A DNA stretch of 64,000 bases, taken from positions 2,852,001 to 2,916,000 of the forward strand of contig CBDFNN010000004.1 of NCBI GenBank assembly GCA_965250215.1, given 5' to 3'. Under the pieces are notes generated by a model. That model did not search any database. It had not been told where the DNA came from and saw nothing but the letters and a program-made list of their open reading frames with translations. Both the position numbers and the translations under genes were made by a program. Source of the DNA: CBDFNN01 sp965250215 (GTDB lineage Bacteria > Bacteroidota > Rhodothermia > Rhodothermales > DATKEJ01). This document shows positions 50,869-58,975 of the stretch, in pieces (positions within the stretch are counted from its first letter, which is position 1; every line of letters begins with the position of its first letter).

Positions 50869-52470
50869 CTACCAGTACATCGCATATAGCATTGCAGTGA
50901 TACCAAGAATCGCAAATGTCGCAATGACGAATACGGGATCTCGCTCTGTTCGGCTCTTCTCGAGGTCAATAGCTTTTGGATCGTCCTTTCCTTTGTTTTG
51001 GATCAAAGACATTACCACAATGATCGCTACAGAGATCAGGAATACAATCCCCATTCGATCAATGAAAGGAAGATTGGGCAGGAGTTCTTTCATGCCAAAT
51101 GACATTGGGATACTCAGCAAAGCAGAAATAAGCGCGGAATCTGCCGATGCCTTTTTCCAGAAGAGACCCAAGACAAATATGGCGAGGACACCTGGGGAAA
51201 TAAATCCAGTGAACTCTTGAATGAATTGGAATGCCTGATCAAGTGACGCTAATTGTGGAGCTACCACAGCAGCGATCACAATGGCAACCACGCTTGTGAT
51301 TCGGCCCACCCTTACGAGTCCTTGTTCGCTCGTCTCTTTTCCAAAGTAGTTTTTGTATAGGTCCATCGTGAAGATCGTCGACGTGCTGTTCATCATAGAC
51401 GCGAGCGACGAAACGATTGCGGCGATAAGTGCTGCAAAAGCTAGGCCCTTCCAGCCAGGTCCAACAAACTCACTAAGTAGCCAAGGATAAGCCTCATCTC
51501 CCCTCGTAATAGGGGCATGCATGGCATAGGCTACAATCCCAGGAATTACGACAATCAGTGGAAGTAGCAGCTTCAGGAAGCCTGCGAAAGCAACACCTCT
51601 TCGTGCCTCTTTTAGGCTTTTTGCGGCCAGTGCTCGCTGAATGATATACTGATTACATCCCCAATAGAATAGATTGGCAATCCACATACCACCAATTAGG
51701 ACCGAGAGTCCTGGGAGCTCCATATAGGCGTCCCGAGTCACTCCATTGTTATCTTCATAAGTGAGCTCACCTTCGAAAAGAATCATATTGAATCGATCCC
51801 CTGCTTCGGCCACGAGCTTAGTGAAGCCGGCCACGGCTCCCTGATCGCCACTGAAGGCATTAAGCGCAAGGTAGGTCGTCAACAAGCCACCTCCGATTAG
51901 GAAAAAGACTTGAACGACGTCCGTCCAGGCAACCGCTTTGAGCCCACCATAAACGCTGTAAACAATAGCAAATAGTGCCAAGCCCATTATACCATACATC
52001 ATCTCGACTCCCATAATACCCTCCATGGCTAGGGCGCCGAGGTACAAGACTGAGGTGAGATTAATAAATACATAGACTAGAAGCCAGAATACCGCAAGAA
52101 GTGTTCTAACGCGACTATCGTAGCGTTGCTCAAGGAATTGTGGCATCGTATAAATGCCCTTTTGCAGAAAGATCGGCAGGAAAAACCATGCCACGACCAA
52201 CAAAGTGATAGCCGCCATCCATTCGTAGGTCGCAATAGCTAGACCCAATCTGAAGCCAGATCCAGACATCCCGATGAATTGCTCAGCAGAAATATTGGAG
52301 GCAATCAAAGAGGCTCCGATTGCCCACCAGGGAAGCGACTTACTCGCAAGGAAGTAGTCCTTTGTGTCCTTCTTCTCTCCCTTCTTCGGTCTCGATACCC
52401 AAAGTCCAATTCCAATAATAAGAAGACAGTACGCGGCGAAAACGATATAATCGATGGTCGCAAATCCCAT
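50869..52470 (-). CDS. sodium:solute symporter (SSS family)
   Basis: 533 residues with about 13-14 hydrophobic helices, the sodium/solute symporter fold. It starts MGFATIDYIVFAAYCLLIIG. The Na+-site helices include ASNISAEQFIGMSGSG, YSVYGGLKAVAWTDVVQVF, and FAALIAAIVSSLASMMNSTSTIFTMDLYKNYF (helix region 355-385). The profile is nearest to sodium/sugar (glucose or myo-inositol type) carriers rather than acetate or proline carriers. It is transcribed in the same direction as the ebo genes and only 62-117 bases before them, so it may import the Ebo pathway precursor. That link is inference. Confidence 0.88.
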   Translation of the reverse strand: MGFATIDYIVFAAYCLLIIGIGLWVSRPKKGEKKDTKDYFLASKSLPWWAIGASLIASNISAEQFIGMSGSGFRLGLAIATYEWMAAITLLVVAWFFLPIFLQKGIYTMPQFLEQRYDSRVRTLLAVFWLLVYVFINLTSVLYLGALAMEGIMGVEMMYGIMGLALFAIVYSVYGGLKAVAWTDVVQVFFLIGGGLLTTYLALNAFSGDQGAVAGFTKLVAEAGDRFNMILFEGELTYEDNNGVTRDAYMELPGLSVLIGGMWIANLFYWGCNQYIIQRALAAKSLKEARRGVAFAGFLKLLLPLIVVIPGIVAYAMHAPITRGDEAYPWLLSEFVGPGWKGLAFAALIAAIVSSLASMMNSTSTIFTMDLYKNYFGKETSEQGLVRVGRITSVVAIVIAAVVAPQLASLDQAFQFIQEFTGFISPGVLAIFVLGLFWKKASADSALISALLSIPMSFGMKELLPNLPFIDRMGIVFLISVAIIVVMSLIQNKGKDDPKAIDLEKSRTERDPVFVIATFAILGITAMLYAMYW

Positions 52471-52558
52471 TGTCCGAGTAGTTTTTGTGGTGTTTAAATA
52501 AGAATTTCAAAGCCCCAATGGCTTGATGACGATACGGAAAACTTGCAGGCAAAACCAA

Positions 52559-52598
52559 TACAGAACGTCAGATTGTCAGAACTTTAGAACTTCAGATT
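52559..52598 (+). repeat. 8-bp tandem repeat array, 5 units
   Basis: TACAGAAC, GTCAGATT, GTCAGAAC, TTTAGAAC and TTCAGATT run in phase with core NTCAGANN. The array lies in the 413-base spacer between the symporter and M28 peptidase genes, which are divergent, so it is in a shared promoter region. Confidence 0.65.
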
Positions 52599-52750
52599 GG
52601 GTGCCGACCGAATTTCAGCTTCTAATATAGCAGGCTATTACGAATCTCTTCTTAGGGATATGGGGAGTTCCAGCGCCAAGTCCATGCTTTAGATCTAGAA
52701 ATAGAGAGGACTAACGATCGCTCGCAAAAATTCTGTCCAAGAGTTTTTCA

Positions 52751-52806
52751 TACTGACTCTCAGATATCCCGACAACCAGACTTCGAGAGATCCCGAATTC
52801 CAAATC
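52751..52806 (+). repeat. 8-bp tandem repeat array, 7 units
   Basis: Units CTCAGATA (52759), TCCCGACA (52767), ACCAGACT (52775), TCCCGAAT (52791) and two flanking ones keep strict 8-bp phase. The cores TCAGA and CCCGA link it to the arrays at 3.2 and 54.4 kb. Together with the array at 52559 it fills much of the 52471-52883 spacer; the 150 bases between them show no further structure. Confidence 0.55.
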
Positions 52807-52883
52807 ATTCTTTCCATGAAATCAGAGCAAAGTCGAGGCAAATACTTTTTTCTCACGTAGAAAATCACAACAACCCAGATTCA

Positions 52884-54122
52884 ATGACTCAAAAATTTAC
52901 TTTCTTCCTAGTTCTCCTACTTTTTACAGCCGGCTGCAAGCAGACCGAGCAAAGCCCAGAACAACTTCAGGCTCAGCTAAAGGCCGATATTGAATACTTA
53001 GCATCCGACGAACTTGAAGGTCGATATACGGGCAGTGCGGGTGAGAAACTCGCCGCCAATTTTATCGCTGAAAGATTTGAAAAGCTTGGACTGGAAAAAG
53101 TCGACGGGAACTCCTGGATGCACGAATTCGAATTCAAGAGAAGCAACCCTCACGGCGTTGAAATAGATTCTGTAGACAACATTGGCCGAAACGTCCTTGG
53201 AATTATTGACAACGGATCTGAGAATACTGTCATCATTGGAGCTCACTACGATCATCTGGGACACGGTGCTTCGGGCTCATTGGATCCTGAAAGCGAAGCG
53301 GTGCACAATGGCGCCGATGACAATGCTAGTGGAGTTGCCGGAATGCTATTAATCGCGGAGCAACTCACGCACTCTGAGTCTAAAGCTAACAATTATATAT
53401 TTGCAGCTTTTTCCGGCGAGGAATTAGGTCTTTTTGGCTCAAAGGCTTTGGCCAACTCCGATCTCATCAAGTCGAAGTCGGTCAACTACATGCTCAATTT
53501 TGACATGATCGGTAGGCTCAATGAGGAGAGAACCTTGGTTCTAAATGGAACAGGTACTTCGCCAACTTGGAACAGCACACTTGACGAGATGACTGTTGAT
53601 CTTAATCTGTCGAAACATCCTTCCGGATTTGGTCCCTCTGATCACACCTCCTTCTACCTGAACGACATTCCAGTCCTACATTTATTCACGGGTCAGCATA
53701 GTGAATACCACAAACCAAGTGATGATAGTGAACTCATCAACTACGATGGATTGAATGACGTGACTACTTTTGTAGTCGATCTGGTAGATAATCTCGATCA
53801 GAAAGGAAAGCTTGAATTCACTAAAACGGAGGATAAGCAGCAGGAAACTGTATCCAAGTTTAAGGTTGGTCTAGGGATCATGCCAGACTATACTTTCACT
53901 GGTGAAGGTATGAGGGTTGACAAAGTATTAAGTGACCAAGTTGGGGCCAAAGGTGGGCTGAAAGACAAAGACGTCATCCTTAAGATGGGCGATCATGAGA
54001 TCGAGGACATTTACAGCTATATGGATGCTCTTGGGAGTTTTGAAAAAGGGCAGTCGATTCAAATAGACGTTGATCGTGGTGGCGAGACCAAGTCACTTTC
54101 TGTGACTTTCAAGAAAGACTAG
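52884..54122 (+). CDS. M28-family zinc peptidase with C-terminal PDZ domain (lipoprotein)
   Basis: 412 residues. A lipoprotein signal ends in LLFTAGC (Cys near residue 18). The M28 aminopeptidase domain (about 60-310) has IIGAHYDHLGHG (first zinc His), NGADDNASGVAGMLL (bridging Asp), AAFSGEELGLFGSKAL (catalytic Glu and zinc Glu) and GPSDHTSFYLNDIPVLH (last His). A PDZ domain (about 320-405) starts VGLGIMPDYTFTGEGM and would bind partner C-termini. The architecture is common in Bacteroidota. It is probably a cell-surface or periplasmic aminopeptidase for peptide nutrition, like the DPP-IV gene at 16.5 kb. Confidence 0.92.
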   Translation: MTQKFTFFLVLLLFTAGCKQTEQSPEQLQAQLKADIEYLASDELEGRYTGSAGEKLAANFIAERFEKLGLEKVDGNSWMHEFEFKRSNPHGVEIDSVDNIGRNVLGIIDNGSENTVIIGAHYDHLGHGASGSLDPESEAVHNGADDNASGVAGMLLIAEQLTHSESKANNYIFAAFSGEELGLFGSKALANSDLIKSKSVNYMLNFDMIGRLNEERTLVLNGTGTSPTWNSTLDEMTVDLNLSKHPSGFGPSDHTSFYLNDIPVLHLFTGQHSEYHKPSDDSELINYDGLNDVTTFVVDLVDNLDQKGKLEFTKTEDKQQETVSKFKVGLGIMPDYTFTGEGMRVDKVLSDQVGAKGGLKDKDVILKMGDHEIEDIYSYMDALGSFEKGQSIQIDVDRGGETKSLSVTFKKD

Positions 54123-54138
54123 CTAAAACTCGGAGTAC

Positions 54139-54168
54139 AAAAAAAGCCCCCATCCGTGGATGAGGGCT
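54139..54168 (-). terminator. rho-independent terminator of the tRNA pair
   Basis: A GC-rich hairpin (AGCCC at 54145-54149 pairing with GGGCT at 54164-54168, extended by CATCC/GGATG with one bulge) is followed on the minus strand by seven T (complement of A at 54139-54145). It lies 3 bases after the tRNA-Glu 3' end. It is in the minus orientation only and does not end the M28 transcript. Confidence 0.88.
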
Positions 54169-54170
54169 CG

Positions 54171-54243
54171 TACCGCGTACGGGATTTGAACCCGTGTTAC
54201 CGCCGTGAAAGGGCGGCGTCCTAGACCCCTAGACGAACGCGGC
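54171..54243 (-). tRNA. tRNA-Glu (UUC)
   Basis: 73-base cloverleaf: 7-bp acceptor stem (six Watson-Crick pairs and a G1-U72 pair), D arm, anticodon stem CCGCC/GGCGG with loop CTTTCAC (anticodon TTC), and T arm with GTTCAAAT. The discriminator is A; CCA is not encoded. The G1-U72 pair is unusual for a tRNA-Glu. Confidence 0.93.
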
Positions 54244-54257
54244 ATTTTTTACTTTGG

Positions 54258-54332
54258 GGTGGCCGAGGGGAATTGAACCCCCGGCCTCCAGTGCCACAAA
54301 CTGGCGCTCTAACCGACTGAGCTACGGCCACC
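54258..54332 (-). tRNA. tRNA-His (GUG)
   Basis: Cloverleaf with anticodon stem CCAGT/ACTGG and loop TTGTGGC (anticodon GTG). The position -1 residue is an encoded G (54332) that pairs with the C73 discriminator, the histidine identity element. The T arm has GTTCAATT. CCA is not encoded. It lies 14 bases before tRNA-Glu and shares its terminator. Confidence 0.94.
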
Positions 54333-54440
54333 ATGACTCCGGTCAAACCATCATCGCGGCCCTCCGGAGATCGGCAAAGTTAACCGCCTACGCATTGACC
54401 TACAAGCTGATCCCAACAAATAGTATAATTTCGATCAAGC

Positions 54441-54504
54441 TTCAAAATTCAGATTTTCAGATGATCCGAACATCTGATTTTCAGATTATAAAATCCCAGA
54501 TATT
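54441..54504 (+). repeat. 8-bp tandem repeat array, 8 units
   Basis: TCAGATTT (54449), TCAGATGA (54457), TCCGAACA (54465), TCTGATTT (54473) and TCAGATTA (54481) are in strict 8-bp phase, with weaker units on both sides. CAGATG and CATCTG also form a small inverted repeat around 54465. It lies in the 252-base spacer between tRNA-His and the propeller gene; nothing else is visible there. Confidence 0.7.
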
Positions 54505-54584
54505 GGGGTCAGCTTATTACGAATCGCAAACTCGCTCCCTAGGTTCTACCTCAAACTTTACAGCAATTGCCTTCAGTAAACCGT

Positions 54585-57074
54585 CTATCTTAAAACGGCC
54601 ACCTTACCCACAGAGACTCCTTCCCCATCATCTCCGGATGAAACAACCAAATAGACGCCGGAAGGTACGTAGTCTCCATGCTCGTTTTTGGCATCCCAAA
54701 TAATTCTTCCGCCGCGCGAGACCAGGGATCTTACTGCCGAGCCATCGACGCCCACTATTCTTATAACCGAGCTGCTCACTAAGCCCTCTATTGTCACGTA
54801 AGGAGACTCCCCATCTAAATCAATTCTGACCGGATTTGGATAGACCCTCAAATCACCCGAGTCTCTTTCTGGATCGATTGCATTGCTTCTCCAGCTTTGG
54901 ACTCCAACATCGGTCGCGAAAAAAACATCTCCCGTCTTCCCGTCGACCTCTATCGAAAGAACATTGTCAGAAAGCAAGGGTGAATTCTCACTCGATATCC
55001 TCTGCAAGACCTTGGTGCCGGTATCGTCCACAAGCCACGCTCCATTTTGAGTAGCTATCCAGAGTTGATTGGCTGGATCTACCGCCAGATCGTTTACAAA
55101 AACATCGCGAAGTAAAAATGCGTCTCCGGTCTCGTTTATCGGCCAAATGATCTGAGATTCATCAGATCCCTGTACAAAGACGCTGGACGGACTGAAATAG
55201 AATGCAATACCTCGCTCAGTCCCAATCCAGACCCGTCCGTTTAAGTCCTCAGCCCAGGCCGTCACGCGCCTATTCGGCAATCCCGTTCCCCCTGATCCTT
55301 GTTGACGGTGATATACAACTCTGTCATCGCCGGCATCGACTGGATCTGCACCACTATCCCAGATAATTATTCCATCTGTTCGAAGAGGCCGAATCCATTT
55401 CTGCCTAAAGCTGTCCACGTAAATCCTGTCGTAGTCTACATTATTGCTAAGCCCTACACCTATCAAGCTGGGCAAAGCTTCCCAATTACCGTCTTCTTTC
55501 CTCAGATTAATGGGGCGGGTTGAAAAGCGATTCAAAACCCAAGTACCTAGATTCGCCTCAGATGCAATTCCCCGAATCCGAATAAAGTCTGACGTCCCAG
55601 GTGCGACTTGAAGGCTTGAGTTCGAGTCGTCAAATATTTCAATGGCTCCGTCTGACGATCTTAGCGCCAAACCAAAACCAGCGGATCCGGCCCATATATT
55701 GCCAAGTAGATCTGCATGAACGTGATCGAAACCAGCTCGTCCAGCAAGCTCTGGATAATTCCGAAGCGTGAAAGAACTCCAGCTTGCTCCATCGTAGACG
55801 TGAAATCCGTTTCCCGGAATACTCGCTGAGCCTGCAGCCCACAAATTACCATCTTCGTCGAATACCATATCGGTAAACAAACCGTTAAAAGGCCCTTCAG
55901 GGATGACGGGAAGATCGAGATCGAGGTTGTTTCCCGAAATCGTTCCGACTCTAGCAAGACCCTCCTTGGAGTCCGCTAACCAAAGTCGATTATTCGGACC
56001 TTGAATCAGTTGAATCGGGTTGGCATAGCTGACTGGTGAGGCAGCATTAGGGTCTCTGCCGAATACGGCTCGGCTTGGGCTCCCATTTAGAAAATAGGCT
56101 TCGACGGCAAAGAGTTCGACAACCAGGAAATACTCTCCCTGACCCGGAAATAAGCTCTGGTCGCCCAGCAAGATATCTTTTACACCTCGATCTGATATTC
56201 CGAGTGCAGTCCAGACTGCATCACTGTTCCGCCTGAAGATATCTGTATTTGTTGCGACCAAAAGATCCTCTCCAGTCACCACCAATTTACGTGGCTCAAT
56301 TCCAAGAGGACCACTATCATTAATCCAAATTCCCGGCTCCTTGAGATTGGTTGCATTAAATGGTGCGGCCGCCAAACCACTGACGGTCGCAACTACCAAT
56401 TCCTTCACACCGCTAGGACCAAACAGAATAGCAAAATCATTGACAGCAATACCCGCGTCGAAGTCCCCGAAGCGCGTGAACGAATCTCGCACCTCCTTTT
56501 TCAAAGCATCAAATATTACCAATCCGAAATCGGTTGCGACGAAGAGAGAATCACCAACGATATTCAGCCTTCGAACTCCTTTCGTAGAAAATTGCTGCGC
56601 CCTTGAGATATCCAAGAATGACTCTACCTTTCCACTTTCTGAGTTGATAAGATCGATTACTCCATCATCGTAACCCACCCAAACCTCTTGACCATCATCA
56701 GAGCTAACAATTGAGCTGGCGTTTATTCCATGCAGCCCCTGGGTGGTTGTAAAAGTTGAAATCTCGCCAGTATTGGTGTCGTATGAAAAGACACCTCCAC
56801 TAGTTGCTGTCCAAATGAGATCTCCAGAAATAGAGACTGACTGAACCGATCGAAAAGGAGTATGAGAGACCCATCCGGAGTTTACAGATTGAGAACTCGC
56901 AAATGAGGGAGACGAAAGGGCGAAAGCCACGAGCCAGAATCCGACTTGGAGACGTTTTGCAGAGTTGCAGTGAGACAGAAGTTGGAGCACCCAGACCTTG
57001 GTTTTGGTAAGGAAATGGTAACGACTTCTTTCGACTAGTTTTGGCTTCGAGTTATTGAGCAATTGAAAGAGCAA
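54585..57074 (-). CDS. secreted two-component-regulator-type propeller protein with type IX sorting domain
   Basis: 829 residues. A late signal-like hydrophobic segment (about 45-60, FWLVAFALSSPSFASS) suggests the true start lies downstream of the ATG at 57074. Residues about 75-720 form repeated beta-propeller blades of the Reg_prop type (GDLIWTATSGGVFSYDT, GQEVWVGYDDGVIDL, LWIATQNGAWLVDD). The C-terminal 85 residues, starting VYPNPVRIDLDGE and ending GKVAVLR with SGVYLVVSSG before it, are a type IX secretion type A sorting domain. The protein should therefore be exported across the outer membrane. Its ligand or target is unknown. Behind it lies a sigma-like gene, 21 bases upstream. Confidence 0.88.
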   Translation of the reverse strand: MLFQLLNNSKPKLVERSRYHFLTKTKVWVLQLLSHCNSAKRLQVGFWLVAFALSSPSFASSQSVNSGWVSHTPFRSVQSVSISGDLIWTATSGGVFSYDTNTGEISTFTTTQGLHGINASSIVSSDDGQEVWVGYDDGVIDLINSESGKVESFLDISRAQQFSTKGVRRLNIVGDSLFVATDFGLVIFDALKKEVRDSFTRFGDFDAGIAVNDFAILFGPSGVKELVVATVSGLAAAPFNATNLKEPGIWINDSGPLGIEPRKLVVTGEDLLVATNTDIFRRNSDAVWTALGISDRGVKDILLGDQSLFPGQGEYFLVVELFAVEAYFLNGSPSRAVFGRDPNAASPVSYANPIQLIQGPNNRLWLADSKEGLARVGTISGNNLDLDLPVIPEGPFNGLFTDMVFDEDGNLWAAGSASIPGNGFHVYDGASWSSFTLRNYPELAGRAGFDHVHADLLGNIWAGSAGFGLALRSSDGAIEIFDDSNSSLQVAPGTSDFIRIRGIASEANLGTWVLNRFSTRPINLRKEDGNWEALPSLIGVGLSNNVDYDRIYVDSFRQKWIRPLRTDGIIIWDSGADPVDAGDDRVVYHRQQGSGGTGLPNRRVTAWAEDLNGRVWIGTERGIAFYFSPSSVFVQGSDESQIIWPINETGDAFLLRDVFVNDLAVDPANQLWIATQNGAWLVDDTGTKVLQRISSENSPLLSDNVLSIEVDGKTGDVFFATDVGVQSWRSNAIDPERDSGDLRVYPNPVRIDLDGESPYVTIEGLVSSSVIRIVGVDGSAVRSLVSRGGRIIWDAKNEHGDYVPSGVYLVVSSGDDGEGVSVGKVAVLR

Positions 57075-57095
57075 ACATCCTTTTGCTCGTTTGGT

Positions 57096-57587
57096 TCACT
57101 GCTCGTAGACGTTGTCGAGTGACGACATGACCGAGCCGATTCTTGTCTCAACATCTGTCTCGTCCAATTTTGTCATTAAAGACAGATCTCTAAAATCTAG
57201 ACCATCGACAAAGAAAAGTAAAAACAACATAGAATTGAGTCCGTCTCCCCTGTTCAAATTTTCGGCCACGTATTTTGCTCGATCATCCCCACTTGCCAGT
57301 TGAGCCAAACCTGGATTCACGTTTGGACTGTCCGACATCTCCTTCATGCTTTGCAAATAAACCTCACGCATCAAAAGAGGACCAAGCTGCCGATAGGGAT
57401 CCAAGTTCTCTCTGTGCTCCCATATTTGCTTATACACTAGAAGTATCACCTTTCGAGAAAGCGAGGGATCTCCTGTTATTTTGAATGATACCCGATAAAG
57501 CGTATTCAAGCTGCTTTTGACAACTTGCTTCAATGAATGGGCGTCACCCTTCTGTATTTTAATGACTAAGTGCTGGTCTAACTGCAT
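57096..57587 (-). CDS. ECF-sigma-like protein, diverged
   Basis: 163 residues. About 5-80 resemble sigma region 2 (DQHLVIKIQKGDAHSL ... LYRVSFKITGDPSLSRKV). About 120-160 resemble region 4 (LFLLFFVDGLDFRDLSLM followed by the helix-turn-helix-like TKLDETDVETRIGSVMSSL). Key aromatic and basic residues of promoter recognition are poorly kept, so it may no longer bind RNA polymerase or may read an unusual promoter. It is 21 bases before the T9SS propeller gene and in the same direction, so it may control that gene or be co-expressed. The call as a sigma factor is tentative. Confidence 0.55.
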   Translation of the reverse strand: MQLDQHLVIKIQKGDAHSLKQVVKSSLNTLYRVSFKITGDPSLSRKVILLVYKQIWEHRENLDPYRQLGPLLMREVYLQSMKEMSDSPNVNPGLAQLASGDDRAKYVAENLNRGDGLNSMLFLLFFVDGLDFRDLSLMTKLDETDVETRIGSVMSSLDNVYEQ

Positions 57588-57735
57588 AATGGGTGATGAT
57601 ACGAAATAATCAGTTTGGGTTTTGTGGATTGTCTATGCTTAAGCCTTAGATTTCAAACGCGTTTCGTTTGAGATTATGAAGAATGACGCTCAGTTATTTT
57701 TCACTACAGTAGTCTAATAGCCAATATCGATATAC

Positions 57736-58791
57736 TTGTCAAATTTAGAACTTTCATCTGACCAAATTGCTGAAAAGCGCAGGAAACTTGATGATTTAGA
57801 CTTTCGGGATTTCAATGCCTGTTTGAGATTTGGAACAGCAAGTGACAGATATGCAGGATGGATTGGCCAGATCTATAAAAAAGATTGGGGCAGCAATTCT
57901 AGGCGAAGAAAACTTGGAGGAAAGGTATTTGATGAGATCACCCTACCCATAGAATGCACCGAGGAATACTTCGAGCACTTTGACGTCGTTGAATTGGATT
58001 TCACATTTTATCGCCCACTTGTTGACCATCTGGGAAAAGCGACGCCCAATTATAGAGTTCTTGATAGTTATGCAGCTTTCGCTCCAGATCAAGCTAGGTT
58101 TCTCTTAAAAGCACCAAGGTCATTCTTTGCAAGAAAGCTTCGAAGAACAAAAGACAAAAAGACCTATTTCGAAGACAACGAGTCCTTTCTTGATGTCGAT
58201 CAATATATCGATCAATTTTTGAGGCCCGCCATTTCAATTCTCGGGGACCGACTAGCTGGGATCATATTTCAACAAGAATATCAACGTCAAAAGGACGGAC
58301 CTGACTCTCAGCAAATGATTGCCGAATTCGACTCCTTCTTTAGTGAGCTTAACGACGGACCTCAAAATCATATCGAGCTCCGCTCGTCACATCTTTTAAG
58401 CCCGGAATACGCATCGTGGCTCGACCAGATGGGTGTTGGATTCGTATATAGTCACTGGACTTGGCTTCCGAGTATCAAAGATCAGTGGTTAGCCTCAGGT
58501 GAGAAGTTCACAGCCGCCAACAACGAGGCAGTAATTCGTTTACTTACTCCCCGGAAAATTAGATATGCAGATGCTTATGCATTATGCCATCCATTCGATC
58601 GACCAGTACCGGAGCTCGTAAATTCGAAAGGGACAAATCAAATGGTTGACGAGACGACAGCTTTGGCCTTTAAAGCCTTGCAGCAGGCCGGTGTCCTAAA
58701 TGTGATCGTCAACAATAGGGCTTATGGAAATGGGCCCGAACTGGCCAAAAGATTAGGACAGAGAATCATGGATTTCGCCGGGGACTCGTGA
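57736..58791 (+). CDS. DUF72 domain-containing protein
   Basis: 351-residue TIM-barrel-like DUF72 protein of unknown activity. Conserved parts are LRFGTASDRYAGWIGQIYKK, FDVVELDFTFYRPL, RFLLKAPRSFF, HIELRSSHLL and GVGFVYSHWTWLP. It is longer than many DUF72 proteins (240-300) because of a loop around residues 130-185. The start is TTG at 57736, the first start in frame after an upstream stop region. It is divergent from the sigma-like gene and has no partner gene. Confidence 0.8.
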   Translation: MSNLELSSDQIAEKRRKLDDLDFRDFNACLRFGTASDRYAGWIGQIYKKDWGSNSRRRKLGGKVFDEITLPIECTEEYFEHFDVVELDFTFYRPLVDHLGKATPNYRVLDSYAAFAPDQARFLLKAPRSFFARKLRRTKDKKTYFEDNESFLDVDQYIDQFLRPAISILGDRLAGIIFQQEYQRQKDGPDSQQMIAEFDSFFSELNDGPQNHIELRSSHLLSPEYASWLDQMGVGFVYSHWTWLPSIKDQWLASGEKFTAANNEAVIRLLTPRKIRYADAYALCHPFDRPVPELVNSKGTNQMVDETTALAFKALQQAGVLNVIVNNRAYGNGPELAKRLGQRIMDFAGDS

Positions 58792-58832
58792 TACAGCTTT
58801 GAAACTTGAGGCTAGAACAGAACGGCTTCTTG

Positions 58833-58853
58833 GTCAAGTTCTTTATACTTGAC
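58833..58853. repeat. 7-bp inverted repeat GTCAAGT/ACTTGAC
   Basis: GTCAAGT (58833-58839) and ACTTGAC (58847-58853) are perfect inverses separated by exactly 7 bases, in the spacer between the DUF72 and NhaC genes. It could be a dimeric operator for nhaC or a single remnant of the heptamer family; a shorter AACTTGA lies upstream at 58803. Confidence 0.4.
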
Positions 58854-58975
58854 TCTAGTCCAGCTTAGGTCTATCTAGTAAATTATTGCATACTCCGTAA
58901 TAGTTATCGATAGAGTGCCAGAAGCACCTCGACTCCAAAACATTCCCAATAAATCAATTCCCGCACCAAACACCT

